This document shows, piece after piece, positions 6,339 to 6,543 of a stretch of 6,543 nt of DNA; position 1 is the first letter of the stretch, and every line of letters begins with the position of its first letter. The notes below the pieces were generated by a model. The model worked only from the letters and a program-made list of their open reading frames with translations. It ran no database searches and had not been told where the DNA came from. The DNA lies in the NCBI GenBank assembly GCA_026985975.1, contig JALSPL010000009.1, positions 1-6,543 on the forward strand, read 5' to 3'. Both the position numbers and the translations under genes were made by a program. Source of the stretch: Anaerolineae bacterium (GTDB taxonomy: Bacteria; Chloroflexota; Anaerolineae; J102).

Positions 6339-6369
6339 CGTTTCAAGGTCTGCGAGACCTTGAAACGCT
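6337..6369. repeat. Perfect 15-bp palindrome at the ftsK 3' end
   Basis: AGCGTTTCAAGGTCT (6337-6351) and AGACCTTGAAACGCT (6355-6369) are exact inverted repeats around a GCG loop. The left arm includes the last two bases of the ftsK TAG stop. No T-run follows on either strand. It lies between convergent genes and could act as a bidirectional terminator or mRNA 3' stabiliser. The AAGGTCT-GCG-AGACCTT core resembles palindromes I associate with Chloroflexota intergenic regions, from recall only. Confidence 0.75.
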
Positions 6370-6382
6370 GGGCGCGACGAGG

Positions 6383-6543
6383 TTACGCGTAGCGTCGGGC
6401 GGGCCAGAAACGGCGCAGCCGCCACACGCCCGACTGCGCATCCGCCAACAATTCGGCCCGGCCGCCATCCGCGAATTCAACGGTCATCGTCCACACGCCC
6501 TCGGGCGAACGCGCCTGTCTGCCCACCCCTATCACCTGTTTGC
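6383..6543 (-). CDS. C-terminal part of an unidentified protein (partial)
   Basis: On the minus strand an open frame enters from the right edge and ends with TAA at 6383-6385. It encodes 52 residues, including a segment with GVWTMTVEFADGGRAELL and the end VWRLRRFWPARRYA. Codon use is GC-rich at third positions, like the neighbouring genes, and the protein reads as alternating beta-strand-like segments. I do not recognise a family. It converges on ftsK with the palindrome between them. The start lies outside the window. Confidence 0.6.
   Translation of the reverse strand, partial: KQVIGVGRQARSPEGVWTMTVEFADGGRAELLADAQSGVWRLRRFWPARRYA

Overview
The window is GC-rich, apart from an AT-rich first ~110 bases, and looks like chromosomal DNA of a free-living bacterium. 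Three things suggest the phylum Chloroflexota (Anaerolineae or a relative): the short HNH nuclease family, the membrane GAF/helix-turn-helix protein, and the palindromic intergenic repeats. This placement rests on recall of family style, not on a search, and is only moderately certain.

Layout. Positions 1-102 may hold the 3' end of a plus-strand gene. Positions 103-287 carry two GC-rich mini-hairpins of one repeat family. A minus-strand HNH endonuclease gene fills 288-803. Positions 900-1983 form a dense stable-RNA block on the minus strand. In transcription order this is RNase P RNA (rnpB), then tRNA-Leu(TAG), tRNA-Ala(TGC), tRNA-Gly(GCC), tRNA-Phe(GAA), tRNA-Gln(TTG) and tRNA-His(GTG). It lies downstream of a perfect consensus sigma-70 promoter at 2022-2050 and is followed by a terminator-like hairpin at 841-882. 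Divergently, on the plus strand, lie a 638-residue polytopic membrane protein with a GAF-like domain and a C-terminal helix-turn-helix (2199-4115), and then an FtsK/SpoIIIE DNA translocase (4176-6338). A perfect 15-bp palindrome overlaps the ftsK stop codon. Beyond it a convergent minus-strand gene enters from the right edge (6383 to the end).

How the parts fit. The stable-RNA block is probably a single transcription unit in which the catalytic RNA that matures tRNA 5' ends is made on the same precursor as six of its substrates. RNase P cutting at the tRNA-Leu 5' end would also separate rnpB from the tRNAs. Three RNA details deserve attention. The RNase P P4 helix has changed at several positions with full compensation. 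A second copy of the 5' acceptor strand lies just upstream of tRNA-Leu and could form a rival stem. A terminator-like hairpin sits a few bases upstream of tRNA-Phe. The membrane regulator and ftsK are 60 bases apart on one strand and may be co-transcribed, but no functional link is evident. I see no CRISPR array, transposase, rRNA or phage gene.
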